From positions 124,001-188,000 of the forward strand of contig JAEPQO010000001.1 in NCBI GenBank assembly GCA_017640505.1: DNA of 64,000 nucleotides. Direction: 5' to 3'. The stretch comes from Rhodospirillales bacterium. Its GTDB lineage: Bacteria > Pseudomonadota > Alphaproteobacteria > Rhodospirillales > Casp-alpha2. Within the stretch, counting starts at the first letter, position 1. Every line of letters begins with the position of its first letter. Shown here in pieces: positions 8,313 to 17,961 of this stretch. A program made the translations under genes and the position numbers. A model generated the notes under the pieces. That model was not told the origin of the DNA. It was given only the letters and a program-made list of their open reading frames with translations, and did not search any database.

Positions 8313-9767
8313 ATGCAACTTAACGATTCCAAACTGTTCCGCCAGCAATGCTTCATCGACGGTGCGTGGGTGGACGCCGACAGCGGCGAAACCATCGACG
8401 TGACGAACCCGGCTACCGGCGAAAAGCTGGGTACCGTCCCGAAAGCCGGTGCCGCGGAAACCCGCCGTGCAATCGAAGCTGCGAACGCGGCGTGGCCGGC
8501 CTGGCGTGCAAAAACCGCCAAGGAACGCTCGATCATCCTGCGCAAGTGGTTCGACCTGATGATGGAGAACCAGGAAGATCTGGGCGTGCTGATGACCGCC
8601 GAACAGGGCAAGCCGTTGGCCGAAGCCAAGGGCGAAGTCGGCTACGCGGCATCGTTCATCGAATGGTTCGCCGAGGAAGGCAAGCGCATCTACGGCGACA
8701 CGATCCCGCAGCACGGCGCCGACAAGCGCATCGTAGTCACCAAGGAACCGGTCGGCGTCGTTGCCGCCATCACGCCGTGGAACTTCCCCGCCGCCATGAT
8801 TACCCGCAAGGCCGGTCCGGCACTGGCCGCGGGCTGCCCGATCGTCATCAAGCCGGCGACGGAAACCCCCTATTCCGCCTTCGCCATGGCCGAACTGGCC
8901 GACCGCGCCGGCGTACCCAAGGGCATTGTCAACGTCATCACCGGCAAATCGGGCGAGATCGGCGGCGAAATGACGTCGAACCCGATCGTCCGCAAGCTGA
9001 CGTTCACGGGCTCCACCGAGGTCGGCAAGATCCTGCTCGAACAGTGTGCGGGCACGGTCAAGAAGGTATCGATGGAACTCGGCGGCAACGCACCGTTTAT
9101 CGTCTTCGACGACGCCGACCTGGATGCCGCCGTGCAGGGCGCAATGGCGTCGAAATACCGCAACACCGGCCAGACCTGCGTCTGCGCCAACCGGATTTAT
9201 GTGCAGGAAGGCGTCTATGACGAGTTCCTGTCCCGCTTCAGTCAGGCGATCTCGGCCATGAAGGTGGGCGACGGCCTCAAGGGAGAGACCCAGCAGGGGC
9301 CGCTCATCAACATGGCCGCCGTCGAGAAGGTCGAGGAACACCTGAAGGACGCCGTCGACAATGGCGCACGCGTCGTCATCGGCGGTCATCGCCACGAACT
9401 CGGCGGTACGTTCTATGAGCCGACGCTGGTTGCCGACGTGACGCAGAACATGAAGGTCGCCAAGGAAGAAACCTTCGGCCCGCTGGCCCCCGTGTTCAAG
9501 TTCAAGAGCGACGAAGAGGTCGTCGACTGGGCCAACGATACCGAGTTCGGGCTGGCGGCGTACTTCTATTCCCGCGACATCGGCCGCATCTGGAAAACCG
9601 CCGAGAAGCTGGAGTACGGCATCGTCGGCATCAACGAGGGCATCATCTCGACCGAAGTCGCGCCGTTCGGCGGCATGAAGGAATCCGGCATGGGCCGCGA
9701 GGGCTCCAAGTACGGTATCGAGGACTACGTCGAGACCAAGTACCTGTGCATGGGCGGCATTAGTTAA
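8313..9767 (+). CDS. gabD: Succinate-semialdehyde dehydrogenase, GabD-type aldehyde dehydrogenase
   Basis: 484 residues. Family landmarks are ITPWNFPAAMITRKAGPALA (cofactor-binding and catalytic Asn region), FTGSTEVGK, the general-base Glu in MELGGNAPFIVFDDAD, and the nucleophile in GQTCVCANR. The C-terminal FGGMKESGMGREGSKYGIEDY is typical of GabD/DavD enzymes. It would oxidise succinate semialdehyde to succinate in the cytosol, most likely with NADP, in GABA or polyamine breakdown. No aminotransferase neighbour is present, so related semialdehydes such as glutarate semialdehyde remain possible. Confidence 0.93.
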   Translation: MQLNDSKLFRQQCFIDGAWVDADSGETIDVTNPATGEKLGTVPKAGAAETRRAIEAANAAWPAWRAKTAKERSIILRKWFDLMMENQEDLGVLMTAEQGKPLAEAKGEVGYAASFIEWFAEEGKRIYGDTIPQHGADKRIVVTKEPVGVVAAITPWNFPAAMITRKAGPALAAGCPIVIKPATETPYSAFAMAELADRAGVPKGIVNVITGKSGEIGGEMTSNPIVRKLTFTGSTEVGKILLEQCAGTVKKVSMELGGNAPFIVFDDADLDAAVQGAMASKYRNTGQTCVCANRIYVQEGVYDEFLSRFSQAISAMKVGDGLKGETQQGPLINMAAVEKVEEHLKDAVDNGARVVIGGHRHELGGTFYEPTLVADVTQNMKVAKEETFGPLAPVFKFKSDEEVVDWANDTEFGLAAYFYSRDIGRIWKTAEKLEYGIVGINEGIISTEVAPFGGMKESGMGREGSKYGIEDYVETKYLCMGGIS

Positions 9768-9835
9768 GCGCGCGGCCTGTCGCGCGACACCTAATATCCG
9801 CCGATCACGGCGATTTGAAAAAACGATCAAGCAAA

Positions 9836-9868
9836 GGGGTGGCCGGGAGACCGGCCGCCCCTTATTTA
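9836..9868 (+). terminator. Terminator after gabD
   Basis: GGGGTGGCCGG / CCGGCCGCCCC (one T-G wobble) with a short loop, followed by TTATTTAT. It lies between gabD and gor. Confidence 0.75.
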
Positions 9869-9894
9869 TAGCGTCCTGATATAAAGGACGAGAC

Positions 9895-11259
9895 ATGCCC
9901 GAATACGATTACGACCTGATCACCATCGGCGGCGGCTCCGGCGGGGTCCGTGCGTCGCGCTTTTCCGCGCAGCGCTACGGCAAAAAAGTCGCCGTGGTCG
10001 AAAACCTGCGCATCGGCGGCACCTGTGTCATGCGGGGCTGCGTGCCGAAAAAGCTTCTGGTGTACGGCGCGCATTTTGCCGAAGACTTCGAGGACGCCGC
10101 CGGTTTCGGCTGGTCGGTCGGCGAAACCAGCCATGACTGGCCCAAGCTGATCGGTGCCAAGACGAAGGAACTGGACCGGCTCGAGGGCGTCTACCACCGC
10201 CTACTGCGGGAAGCCGGCGTCGACGAGATCACCGGCACTGGCAAGCTGGTCGATGCACACACCGTCGAGGTCGAGGGCAAGACCTACACCGCCGAACACA
10301 TCCTGATCGCCACCGGCGGCTGGCCCAAGCTGCCGGACGTGCCGGGCATCGAACACGCGATCACGTCCAACGAAGCACTCGATCTCGAAGATCTGCCCAA
10401 GCGCATCGTCATCGTCGGCGGCGGCTATATCGCGGTCGAGTTCGCGGGCATCTTCAATGCGCTGGGCGCCGACGTCACGGTCATCATCCGTGCCGAAAAC
10501 ATCCTCCGCGGTTTTGACCAGACCATGCGCGACGGACTCCGCGACGAAATGGCCAAAAAAGGCATCAATGTGCTGTCCGAATGTCAGGTCAAATCGATCG
10601 AGAAGACCAATGGCGGCTACTCGCTCAGGCTCGACCAGGTTGATTTCCTGGAAACGGACCTCGTCATGTATGCCACCGGCCGCGGCCCCAACACCAAGGG
10701 CATCGGGCTCGAGGAGGTCGGCGTCGAAATGGACAAGAATGGCGCCATCGTCGTCGACGAGTTTTCGAAAACCAGCGTCGACAATATATATGCCATCGGC
10801 GATGTCACCGACCGCATCCAGCTGACGCCCGTGGCACTGGCCGAGGGCATGGCCTTTGCGCGCACGATCTATGAAGGCAAGCCGACGTCGATGAGCTACG
10901 AGAACGTGCCGTCCGCCGTGTTCTCGCAACCGCCCATCGGCACCGTCGGGCTGACGGAAGAAGACGCGCGCCGGGACCACAACGTTGCCATCTATCAGTC
11001 GCGCTTTAGGCCGATGAAGCACACGCTGTCGGGCCGGGACGAGCATTCGGTGATGAAGCTGATCGTCGACAAGGACACCGACAAGATCCTCGGCGCACAC
11101 ATGATGGGTGCGGATGCGCCTGAAATCATTCAGGGCATCGGCATCGCGGTCAAAGCGGGCGCGACCAAGGCGGACTTCGACGCCACCATCGGCATTCACC
11201 CGACGGCGGCGGAAGAATTCGTCACCATGCGCGAGCCGCTCAGGGAAGAGGACAGCTAG
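9895..11259 (+). CDS. gor: Glutathione-disulfide reductase
   Basis: 454 residues of the pyridine nucleotide-disulfide oxidoreductase class I. An FAD-binding GGGSGGVRAS lies near the start, the redox-active pair is in GGTCVMRGCVPKKL (Cys44/Cys49), and the NAD(P) fold begins IVIVGGGYIAVEF. A second FAD segment is IYAIGDVTDRIQLTPVA, and the C-terminal HPTAAEEFV supplies the catalytic His. The CVMRGCVPKK form is characteristic of glutathione reductase rather than lipoamide or mercuric reductase. It regenerates GSH from GSSG with NADPH in the cytosol. Confidence 0.95.
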   Translation: MPEYDYDLITIGGGSGGVRASRFSAQRYGKKVAVVENLRIGGTCVMRGCVPKKLLVYGAHFAEDFEDAAGFGWSVGETSHDWPKLIGAKTKELDRLEGVYHRLLREAGVDEITGTGKLVDAHTVEVEGKTYTAEHILIATGGWPKLPDVPGIEHAITSNEALDLEDLPKRIVIVGGGYIAVEFAGIFNALGADVTVIIRAENILRGFDQTMRDGLRDEMAKKGINVLSECQVKSIEKTNGGYSLRLDQVDFLETDLVMYATGRGPNTKGIGLEEVGVEMDKNGAIVVDEFSKTSVDNIYAIGDVTDRIQLTPVALAEGMAFARTIYEGKPTSMSYENVPSAVFSQPPIGTVGLTEEDARRDHNVAIYQSRFRPMKHTLSGRDEHSVMKLIVDKDTDKILGAHMMGADAPEIIQGIGIAVKAGATKADFDATIGIHPTAAEEFVTMREPLREEDS

Positions 11260-11272
11260 GCACCGCCGGGGA

Positions 11273-14200
11273 TCACGAGTTCGATTTCTGCTTGCCGTTC
11301 ACCGTATCCAGGCAGAAACGGTGTAGTTCCATAAACCGTGCCACCTTGTCCGCATCGGCGAAAATGCGAATCGTGTCCGCGTCGAAGTCGACCGCATCCG
11401 GAAATTCGTCCGCCAGAAGGCCGCGGATTTTGTCGTCTTGAGGCACCCCTTTTGGCGACAGTCCGCGTATCTTCTGAAGGACACCGTCCTCGCTTTTTTC
11501 CGGGTCGAACAAGTCTGGTTTCTTGAATGCGAGCAGCAGAAGCAGTGTCATGTCCGCCTCGCCCAGCGTTTTGGCCTTGCCCTGCACTTCGATCTCGTTA
11601 CCAACCCGTAGCGCATTGATCAGCCTCACGGCGTCGCGCGGATTATCCGGCAAAAGCGATTCCCACCGTTTGAGGTGATCGATGAACGGCCCCTTGTAAT
11701 CAGCGGCTTTCTTTTCTTTTTCCCGGTCCTCGGAAAGGGCCGCCAGATGGGCGCCGGCCAACGCGAAAATAGCCGTCGCAAGTATTGACCAGGCGAGCCA
11801 GTCCGGTGCGATATCGGGGGGCAGGGTCAACACGGGGTAGACTTCATCCAGCCTCGGTGTATCCGGCACCGGTTCTGGAGGAGTTATCGGGTCGGGATTT
11901 TCCCCGGAACCGCCCGTCCCCTTTTCGCCCGTTTTCTCCGGCGCCGCCCCCAGAAAATAAACAATGTAGAAGAAGATCAGCGGCAACGGCCAGAACGGCT
12001 TCAGATACCCCAGTATGGCAATGCCGGCATTCCTGAACCCGGCAAAATTCAATCGCCGGCCGACGCCACCCCGCGGCGTCTCGCTCGCACTTTCCCGCTC
12101 GCTCAGCATGTTCAGAATCTGGCTTCGCTCTGGCAGCGGCACCGACACCGACAGGGTCACCATTTTTTTCAGGTACCGGTTGCCGAAATCCTCGGACGTG
12201 TCGGCGCTGTTTGCGGTTTGCAGGAACTCCCGGAAATGGTGCTGCACACAGTCGCGCACATAAGCGCGGTCATAGCCCAGCACGAAAATGGTGCGATCGG
12301 CGCCGACACCGGAATTGATGACCAGATTGATGGTCTTCAGCACTTCGACGACCTTGTCCGGCGGACAGCGGTCCAGGTCATCGATGAAAACGACGAACTT
12401 GCGGTCCCTGCCGATGGCATCCCGGTAACGCTGGAACTCGCGCGCGAACTCGCCGATAAACCCGACCCGGTCGCCGTAATTCTCGAGCTTCGCGAGCTTC
12501 TTGAACGGCAGACGGAAGGGCGTGATCAGGCGCAGAAACCCCCATATCCAGGCAACGGCGGCGGCACCGGCCGTCAGGCCGCCAAGACCCGCCACGGCGA
12601 TCCTGGCGTCGTCCTCTTCACTGGCTGTCAGGAACGACAGTTTGCCTTTTTGCGCAACGGTATCGGCGATGGACATCAACTCCGTCAGCGACCCGGGCGC
12701 GAACAGGTACGCCGTCACAAGGGCGAACGCCGTCAGGATGACCACGCGATCGATCAGCGTACCTTCCCGGAAACGGCGGTACGAAATGCGCAGCCAGAAC
12801 ATCGGACCCACGTCGCGGCGCAGGCTCGCCGCCATGGTCTGCAGCAACGCGGCGAGAATGTGTTCTTCCTTGTCGTAACGCCAGGCATTGAACCAGATCG
12901 ACCGGAATGCGCCGGTTTCACGCAGCTCGGAATCCAGCATGCCCATAACGGATGACTTGCCGCCGCCCCACGGCCCGTTGACCGCCACGACCAGCGGCGG
13001 CCGCGTGTCCGCGTCCATCAGAAATGTTGCCAGCGAGTGTGCGATCTTGGCGTGACCGAGCCGGTCGTCGGCAACATGGGTCAACGGCACGTCACGGAAG
13101 AACGCCGTGCGGAACCGCTCCATCACACCTTCAAGCACTTCGGACACGTTCCGGCTCATGACGACGCGGTACTGAACGAGGCCGAGAACGACGGCAAAAA
13201 GACCGGCCATCCCCGCGAGACCTGGAACGGTCCCGATCCCGCTTGCCGGCCAAAGCCACCAAACCTGCCCGATGAACCACCACGCGGCGGCAATCAATGG
13301 TGCGGAAAACGCGATAACCACAGCAAGCCGCGACAATGACGGCGCACGTTGCCGGAATATCTCCGTAAGCATATTGCCCGCCGTGGCACCGTCACGGCGC
13401 CGGGCCGTCAGGCCCGCGGCGAGAAACCACGAGGTCAGAAACCCGCCGAAAAGGGTACCGTATGGCACCGTGGTCCAGGCGTCTTCGGTGAAGACCGCTG
13501 CGTTGAACACATCCGCGGGCGCCACATCACCGGCCGGCAGCGCCTGAGGTTCGCCGAACCCGCCCTCGGGCAACGCCAGCGGGCGCTCGAAGACGGCGAG
13601 GACATCCTGGCGGACCAGAGCGCCCGGGACCGCCCCGTCCGGTCCGGCGGTATCGTCCTCCAGAAGAAAAGTGACGGTCCGCGGTGCGCCGAAACGGCGA
13701 ATGCTCTCAAATACGGCAAGATGGGCGCCAACGGGGTCGGCCGCAATGAAGTCGCTTAGTTCATTTGAACGCTCGATCATCACGACATTCCGGCGTCCGT
13801 CGGCGAAGGCGCGGTTCAACACCGTCCGCACCACGGCCGCCGCGACCTCATTGTAGTCGTACAGGATGCGCGATTTGGTACCTGTTGGCAGTGCCGCCGG
13901 TGATGCGGCTTCGGCAGGCGTGGATTCGCCGGGGGCAGCGGCCGCATCCGGCGCGCCGGCATCGGCCGGAACCGCCTGCTCACCCGCACCAGAATCCTGA
14001 ACCTTCGGGATAGGCTCGCCCTGATCGACGGGCACGGGCAGGTCGAGCCTGCCATTTTCGCCGGGCAGGATCACCTCGTTCGGCGCCGCCTGCTCCACTC
14101 GCACGGGTGGCGGCGCCTCCTGTTGCACGGCGCCGGATGGAATTGACTTCTGCTCAAACGTTTCGGGGGGAGGCATCTCCTGCACCGGTGGCAACTGCGT

Positions 14201-14773
14201 TTTCTGCCGTTTATCCGCCTTTGGGTCCACGGACGGCGATGTCCCGGACGGTGCCTGGGCAAGGGCCTCGGGAATCAGCGAGAACGTCCAGGGGGGTACT
14301 TCGTGCAGGGAACCCAGTTGCTTCGGCCGATCGGAAAATCTGTAACGGCCGGCTTTGGTGGCGGATATATAAAACGGGATATCCATAAGCCGCCCACAGC
14401 AGCGGACGTCCGCGATACGCACGCGCACCCCCGCAAGTTCATCCGCGCGGGGCCAGGTCAGGTTGTGCTCGCCCAGGCGCGACATCACGATCTGGCCCGC
14501 CTCCACATCATCACCACTGGACCGCCCCGCTATCACGCTATTGTTTCCGATGCCGACGATCGCATTCGGGGCGACTGCCTCGATCGCGCTGATGAACTCG
14601 GCATCAATACTGTCCTTTGGCGACGTATCACCGAGGTTTCTGCTGATCGTAAGTGGGCTGCCGATATTGACCGTGCTGCCGAATTGCCCCCAGAGGGGCA
14701 AGATCGCGATGGCGGCGTGAAGGATGAGCACCAGAATGAGCAGGGTGCCGAGAAAACTGACGGAACGGGGCAT
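11273..14773 (-). CDS. Large membrane-anchored KAP-family P-loop NTPase
   Basis: About 1166 residues from ATG 14773; a GTG at 14884 would add 37. The order is: an N-terminal membrane helix (FLGTLLILVLILHAAIAIL); a 130-residue extracytoplasmic domain (SPLTISRNLGD to DIPFYISATKAGRY); a long Pro/Ala/Glu-rich linker (about 170-300); a second domain; two or three membrane helices (about 440-540); then the NTPase. The Walker A is GPWGGGKSS near residue 600, followed by SIWFNAWRYDKEEH, a KAP hallmark. Another membrane pair is inserted, then Walker B KFVVFIDDLDRCPPDK near 795. A further pair of C-terminal membrane helices flanks a Pro-rich loop. KAP NTPases with inserted membrane segments are found in bacterial membrane and conflict-related systems. 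The function here is not known. Confidence 0.85.
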   Translation of the reverse strand: MPRSVSFLGTLLILVLILHAAIAILPLWGQFGSTVNIGSPLTISRNLGDTSPKDSIDAEFISAIEAVAPNAIVGIGNNSVIAGRSSGDDVEAGQIVMSRLGEHNLTWPRADELAGVRVRIADVRCCGRLMDIPFYISATKAGRYRFSDRPKQLGSLHEVPPWTFSLIPEALAQAPSGTSPSVDPKADKRQKTQLPPVQEMPPPETFEQKSIPSGAVQQEAPPPVRVEQAAPNEVILPGENGRLDLPVPVDQGEPIPKVQDSGAGEQAVPADAGAPDAAAAPGESTPAEAASPAALPTGTKSRILYDYNEVAAAVVRTVLNRAFADGRRNVVMIERSNELSDFIAADPVGAHLAVFESIRRFGAPRTVTFLLEDDTAGPDGAVPGALVRQDVLAVFERPLALPEGGFGEPQALPAGDVAPADVFNAAVFTEDAWTTVPYGTLFGGFLTSWFLAAGLTARRRDGATAGNMLTEIFRQRAPSLSRLAVVIAFSAPLIAAAWWFIGQVWWLWPASGIGTVPGLAGMAGLFAVVLGLVQYRVVMSRNVSEVLEGVMERFRTAFFRDVPLTHVADDRLGHAKIAHSLATFLMDADTRPPLVVAVNGPWGGGKSSVMGMLDSELRETGAFRSIWFNAWRYDKEEHILAALLQTMAASLRRDVGPMFWLRISYRRFREGTLIDRVVILTAFALVTAYLFAPGSLTELMSIADTVAQKGKLSFLTASEEDDARIAVAGLGGLTAGAAAVAWIWGFLRLITPFRLPFKKLAKLENYGDRVGFIGEFAREFQRYRDAIGRDRKFVVFIDDLDRCPPDKVVEVLKTINLVINSGVGADRTIFVLGYDRAYVRDCVQHHFREFLQTANSADTSEDFGNRYLKKMVTLSVSVPLPERSQILNMLSERESASETPRGGVGRRLNFAGFRNAGIAILGYLKPFWPLPLIFFYIVYFLGAAPEKTGEKGTGGSGENPDPITPPEPVPDTPRLDEVYPVLTLPPDIAPDWLAWSILATAIFALAGAHLAALSEDREKEKKAADYKGPFIDHLKRWESLLPDNPRDAVRLINALRVGNEIEVQGKAKTLGEADMTLLLLLAFKKPDLFDPEKSEDGVLQKIRGLSPKGVPQDDKIRGLLADEFPDAVDFDADTIRIFADADKVARFMELHRFCLDTVNGKQKSNS

Positions 14774-14976
14774 TTCGTCCCCGCCTTTATGGCGGGGACG
14801 AGAACTGGTCCAGAACCGAAGGCGGGAAAGAAACCCGCTCCAGCTACTGACAGCTGATTGCTCTACACTTGTCACAACCAACACACCCCCGCGAAAACTA
14901 TCCTAGAATTCGCGTAGGCGCGCAACTGTAAGGCGTATTCAGGCACGCCAGGCGCCGTGACGGCTATTGCCCCCGG

Positions 14977-15171
14977 TCAGCCCCTGACCGCGACCAGCAC
15001 CACGCCGAGGTCGTCCTCGAGCGCGCGGATCTTTGCCAGTTTATCGCGGTCGAGGCGCGCCGGTTCGGCCTTCACCTCGGTAAACGCCAGCAGCGGCTGA
15101 CCGATGTCCTGTTCGATCGACTGAAGGGCGGCGAGTTTGTCTTCCGGGATATTCGACAGGCTGTAGAGCAT
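14977..15171 (-). CDS. Conserved-looking small protein, 64 aa
   Basis: The ATG at 15171 is preceded by a perfect AGGAGG 7 nt upstream, which decides the start over longer readings. The protein reads MLYSLSNIPEDKLAALQSIE and contains two similar halves: DKLAALQSIEQDIGQPLLAF and DKLAKIRALEDDLGVVLVAV. It looks like a tandem helical repeat of about 25 residues per unit. No known family is recognised. It is transcribed away from the DAHP synthase gene. Confidence 0.7.
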   Translation of the reverse strand: MLYSLSNIPEDKLAALQSIEQDIGQPLLAFTEVKAEPARLDRDKLAKIRALEDDLGVVLVAVRG

Positions 15172-15345
15172 GCGTGTGCCTCCTGAACTTGTTCCCCCGA
15201 CCATAACACATTCCGGGTGAAACTTTTACGATGCAGGCGCGTATTTGGTTTGCCCATGGCCCGGAACCCGGTTTTGTCTGGAAAACCGGGCCGGATACGA
15301 CTATATCGTGAGGCCTGATATGGGCAGAGACATTTGAGGTTCACC

Positions 15346-16725
15346 ATGGCCAACAATTGGACACCGACGAGCTGGCGCGAAAAACCAATCCAGCAGGTGC
15401 CGGATTATCCGGACGCCGCCAAGCTGGCCGCCGTCGAAGAAGCACTCAGCAACGTGCCGCCGCTGGTTTTCGCCGGTGAAGCGCGCAGCCTGAAAAAATC
15501 GCTCGGCGCCGTCGCCGAAGGCAACGCCTTCGCGCTGATGGGCGGCGATTGCGCCGAGAGCTTCGCCGAGTTCCATCCCAACAATATCCGCGACACCTTC
15601 CGCGTGATCCTGCAGATGGCTTTCGTCCTTACGTTCGGCGCCGCCATGCCGGTGGTGAAAATCGGCCGCATGGCCGGCCAGTTCGCCAAACCGCGCTCGG
15701 CGCCGACGGAAACCCAGGGCGACGTCACGCTCGACAGCTACCGTGGCGACATGGTCAACGCCATGCCATTCACCAGCGAAGACCGCACCCCCGATCCGGA
15801 CCGCCTGATGCGCGTCTACAATCAGTCGGCGGCGACGCTCAACCTGCTGCGCGCTTTCGCTCAGGGCGGCTACGCGGATCTCAACAAGGTGCACCAGTGG
15901 ACGCTCGGCTTCATCGCCGACAGTCCGGAAGCGGAACGCTACCAGGACCTGGCCGACCGCCTTGATGAAACGCTGGCGTTCATGTCCGCATGCGGCCTCA
16001 CGGCGGAGAATACGCCGCAGCTGCGCGAGACGGATTTCTACACCGCGCACGAAGCGCTTTTGCTGAACTACGAGCAGGCGTTGACCCGCGTCGACAGCAC
16101 GTCGGGCGACTGGTACGACACCTCGGCGCACTTCCTCTGGATCGGTGACCGCACGCGTCAGCCGGACCACGCGCACGTCGAATTCATGCGCGGCATTGCC
16201 AATCCGATCGGCATGAAGTGCGGCCCGTCGACGGATCCGGACGAACTGATCCGCCTGATCGACATGCTGAACCCGGACAACGTGCCGGGCCGTCTGACGC
16301 TGATCTCGCGCATGAGCTCGGAAAAGGTTCTCGACCTTCTGCCGCCGCTGCTGCGCCGGGTGAAGTCGGAAGGCCGCAACGTGGCCTGGGTCTGCGATCC
16401 GATGCACGGCAACGTCATCAAGTCGTCGACCGGGTACAAGACGCGCCCGTTCGACCGCATCCTCACCGAAGTCCGCGGCTTCTTCGAGGCGCACGAGGCC
16501 GAAGGCACCTATGCCGGCGGCGTGCACCTGGAAATGACGGGGCAGAACGTGACCGAATGCACCGGCGGTGCCATCGCGATCACCGACGCCGACCTGTCGG
16601 ATCGCTATCACACGCACTGCGATCCGAGGCTCAATGCGCAGCAGGCGCTGGAACTGGCATTCCTGCTGGCGGAAGAGCTCAAGGCGGTCCGGACGGCAAC
16701 GACGCCGGCCCGCGCCGCGTCTTAA
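15346..16725 (+). CDS. Class II 3-deoxy-7-phosphoheptulonate (DAHP) synthase
   Basis: 459 residues from ATG 15346. The plant-like class II features are clear: [13 protein letters not shown], the DDxxR-like [15 protein letters not shown] segment, [31 protein letters not shown] and [11 protein letters not shown]. It condenses phosphoenolpyruvate and erythrose-4-phosphate to start the shikimate pathway in the cytosol. Class II enzymes replace or accompany the class I AroFGH enzymes in many alphaproteobacteria. The next gene, pncB, starts 21 nt later, so the two are probably cotranscribed. Confidence 0.96.
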   Translation: MANNWTPTSWREKPIQQVPDYPDAAKLAAVEEALSNVPPLVFAGEARSLKKSLGAVAEGNAFALMGGDCAESFAEFHPNNIRDTFRVILQMAFVLTFGAAMPVVKIGRMAGQFAKPRSAPTETQGDVTLDSYRGDMVNAMPFTSEDRTPDPDRLMRVYNQSAATLNLLRAFAQGGYADLNKVHQWTLGFIADSPEAERYQDLADRLDETLAFMSACGLTAENTPQLRETDFYTAHEALLLNYEQALTRVDSTSGDWYDTSAHFLWIGDRTRQPDHAHVEFMRGIANPIGMKCGPSTDPDELIRLIDMLNPDNVPGRLTLISRMSSEKVLDLLPPLLRRVKSEGRNVAWVCDPMHGNVIKSSTGYKTRPFDRILTEVRGFFEAHEAEGTYAGGVHLEMTGQNVTECTGGAIAITDADLSDRYHTHCDPRLNAQQALELAFLLAEELKAVRTATTPARAAS

Positions 16726-16746
16726 AACAGGCCGAAGGGGGACGCT

Positions 16747-17928
16747 ATGGCCTCCGATCAGGACAGCAAGACGGACAAGCAGCCAACGGTCCGTGTGGTT
16801 CACGCCACCTCGGCACCGTCGGCCGCCGACGTGTCGCGCTGGAGCGACGTCTACTTCACGCGCACCAAGGAAATCGTCGGCCGCTTCGGCGACAAGCGGG
16901 TCACATACGCCGTCTTCATGCGCCGGCCGGTCATCTTCGCGCCGAAACTGATGCTGGACTGGCTGCACCGCATCGCCGAGGAGCGCGATGTCAGTTTCGA
17001 CATCACGTTGAACTACGATGAAGGCCAGTGGGTCGGCGCCGGGGAGCCCTTGCTCTACATCACCGGGTCCATGTTCCACCTGGTCGATCTGGAAACGCTT
17101 TATCTGCAGAAACTGGGCGCCGCCTGCGTCGCCGCCAACAACGCCTTCACCATGTGCGTAGAGCTGCCCAAGGTCGCTTTCCTTGCCATGGATGCGCGCC
17201 ATTCCACCGGGATCGAAATGGCCGAGACGATGGCGTACGCGGCATCGGTCGGTTCGAAGGCAGCGCAGGACCAGGTCGGCGCCAAGGGCTTCATCGGCAA
17301 CGCCACCGAAGCGACCGCGCACTATTTCGCAGAGACGCACGGCAAGGGCACCATGCCGCACGCGTTGATCGGCTATGCGGGATCGACGCTCAAGGCCGCC
17401 GAGATGTTCGTCGACACCTTCCCCGACCAGCCGCTGACGGCACTGGTCGACTACTACGGCCAGGAAATTACCGACGCGCTGACGGTCTGCCGCCGCTTCC
17501 CGGCGATGGCGACCGAAGGCCGCATCTCGATCCGGCTCGACACTCACGGCGGGCGCTTCGTCGAAGGTCTCGATCCGCAGGAATCCTACAGCGTCCTGGA
17601 ACGTCACGCGCCGCAGGCGATCCGCCGCTACCGCAACGACGCGGAACTCCGTTTCCTGACCGGCACGGGCGTGTCGGCGGCGGCGATCTTCCATCTTCGC
17701 GAACAGCTCGACCGCAACGGCTTCGATGCGGTGAAGATCGTCGTTTCCAGCGGTTTCGACGTCGACAAGTGCAAGGTGATGGCGGACGCCAACGCGCCGA
17801 TCGATCTGATCGGCACCGGCTCGTTCCTGCCAAACAAATGGACCGAAACCTATGCCACCGCCGACATCGTCGATTACGACGGCCAGCCGTCGGTCAAGGT
17901 CGGGCGCGAGTTCCTGATCCGCAAGTAA
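16747..17928 (+). CDS. pncB: Nicotinate phosphoribosyltransferase
   Basis: 393 residues. The NAPRTase signatures include the N-terminal SRWSDVYFTRTKEIVGRFGD, a LYLQKLGAA loop, FLAMDARHSTGIEMAE, and the phosphoribosyl/nicotinate site region RISIRLDTHGGRF and KIVVSSGFDVDKC followed by LIGTGSFLP. It makes nicotinate mononucleotide in the Preiss-Handler salvage route. The nadE gene for the last NAD step lies just downstream (19146), on the same strand but separated by an opposing gene. The 393 aa length is within the bacterial range. Confidence 0.92.
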   Translation: MASDQDSKTDKQPTVRVVHATSAPSAADVSRWSDVYFTRTKEIVGRFGDKRVTYAVFMRRPVIFAPKLMLDWLHRIAEERDVSFDITLNYDEGQWVGAGEPLLYITGSMFHLVDLETLYLQKLGAACVAANNAFTMCVELPKVAFLAMDARHSTGIEMAETMAYAASVGSKAAQDQVGAKGFIGNATEATAHYFAETHGKGTMPHALIGYAGSTLKAAEMFVDTFPDQPLTALVDYYGQEITDALTVCRRFPAMATEGRISIRLDTHGGRFVEGLDPQESYSVLERHAPQAIRRYRNDAELRFLTGTGVSAAAIFHLREQLDRNGFDAVKIVVSSGFDVDKCKVMADANAPIDLIGTGSFLPNKWTETYATADIVDYDGQPSVKVGREFLIRK

Positions 17929-17961
17929 TCACGCCCGGAGGCCGCAGGGCGCGGCCCGGCG

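Noticed and set aside
8184-9896. 570-codon minus-strand frame
   Set aside because: It is the complement of gabD with an Arg/Asp/His-rich translation and no recognised motif.
15301-17694. Nearly 800-codon minus-strand frame
   Set aside because: It is antisense to the DAHP synthase and pncB genes, which both show complete family motifs. Long shadow frames are expected at this GC content.
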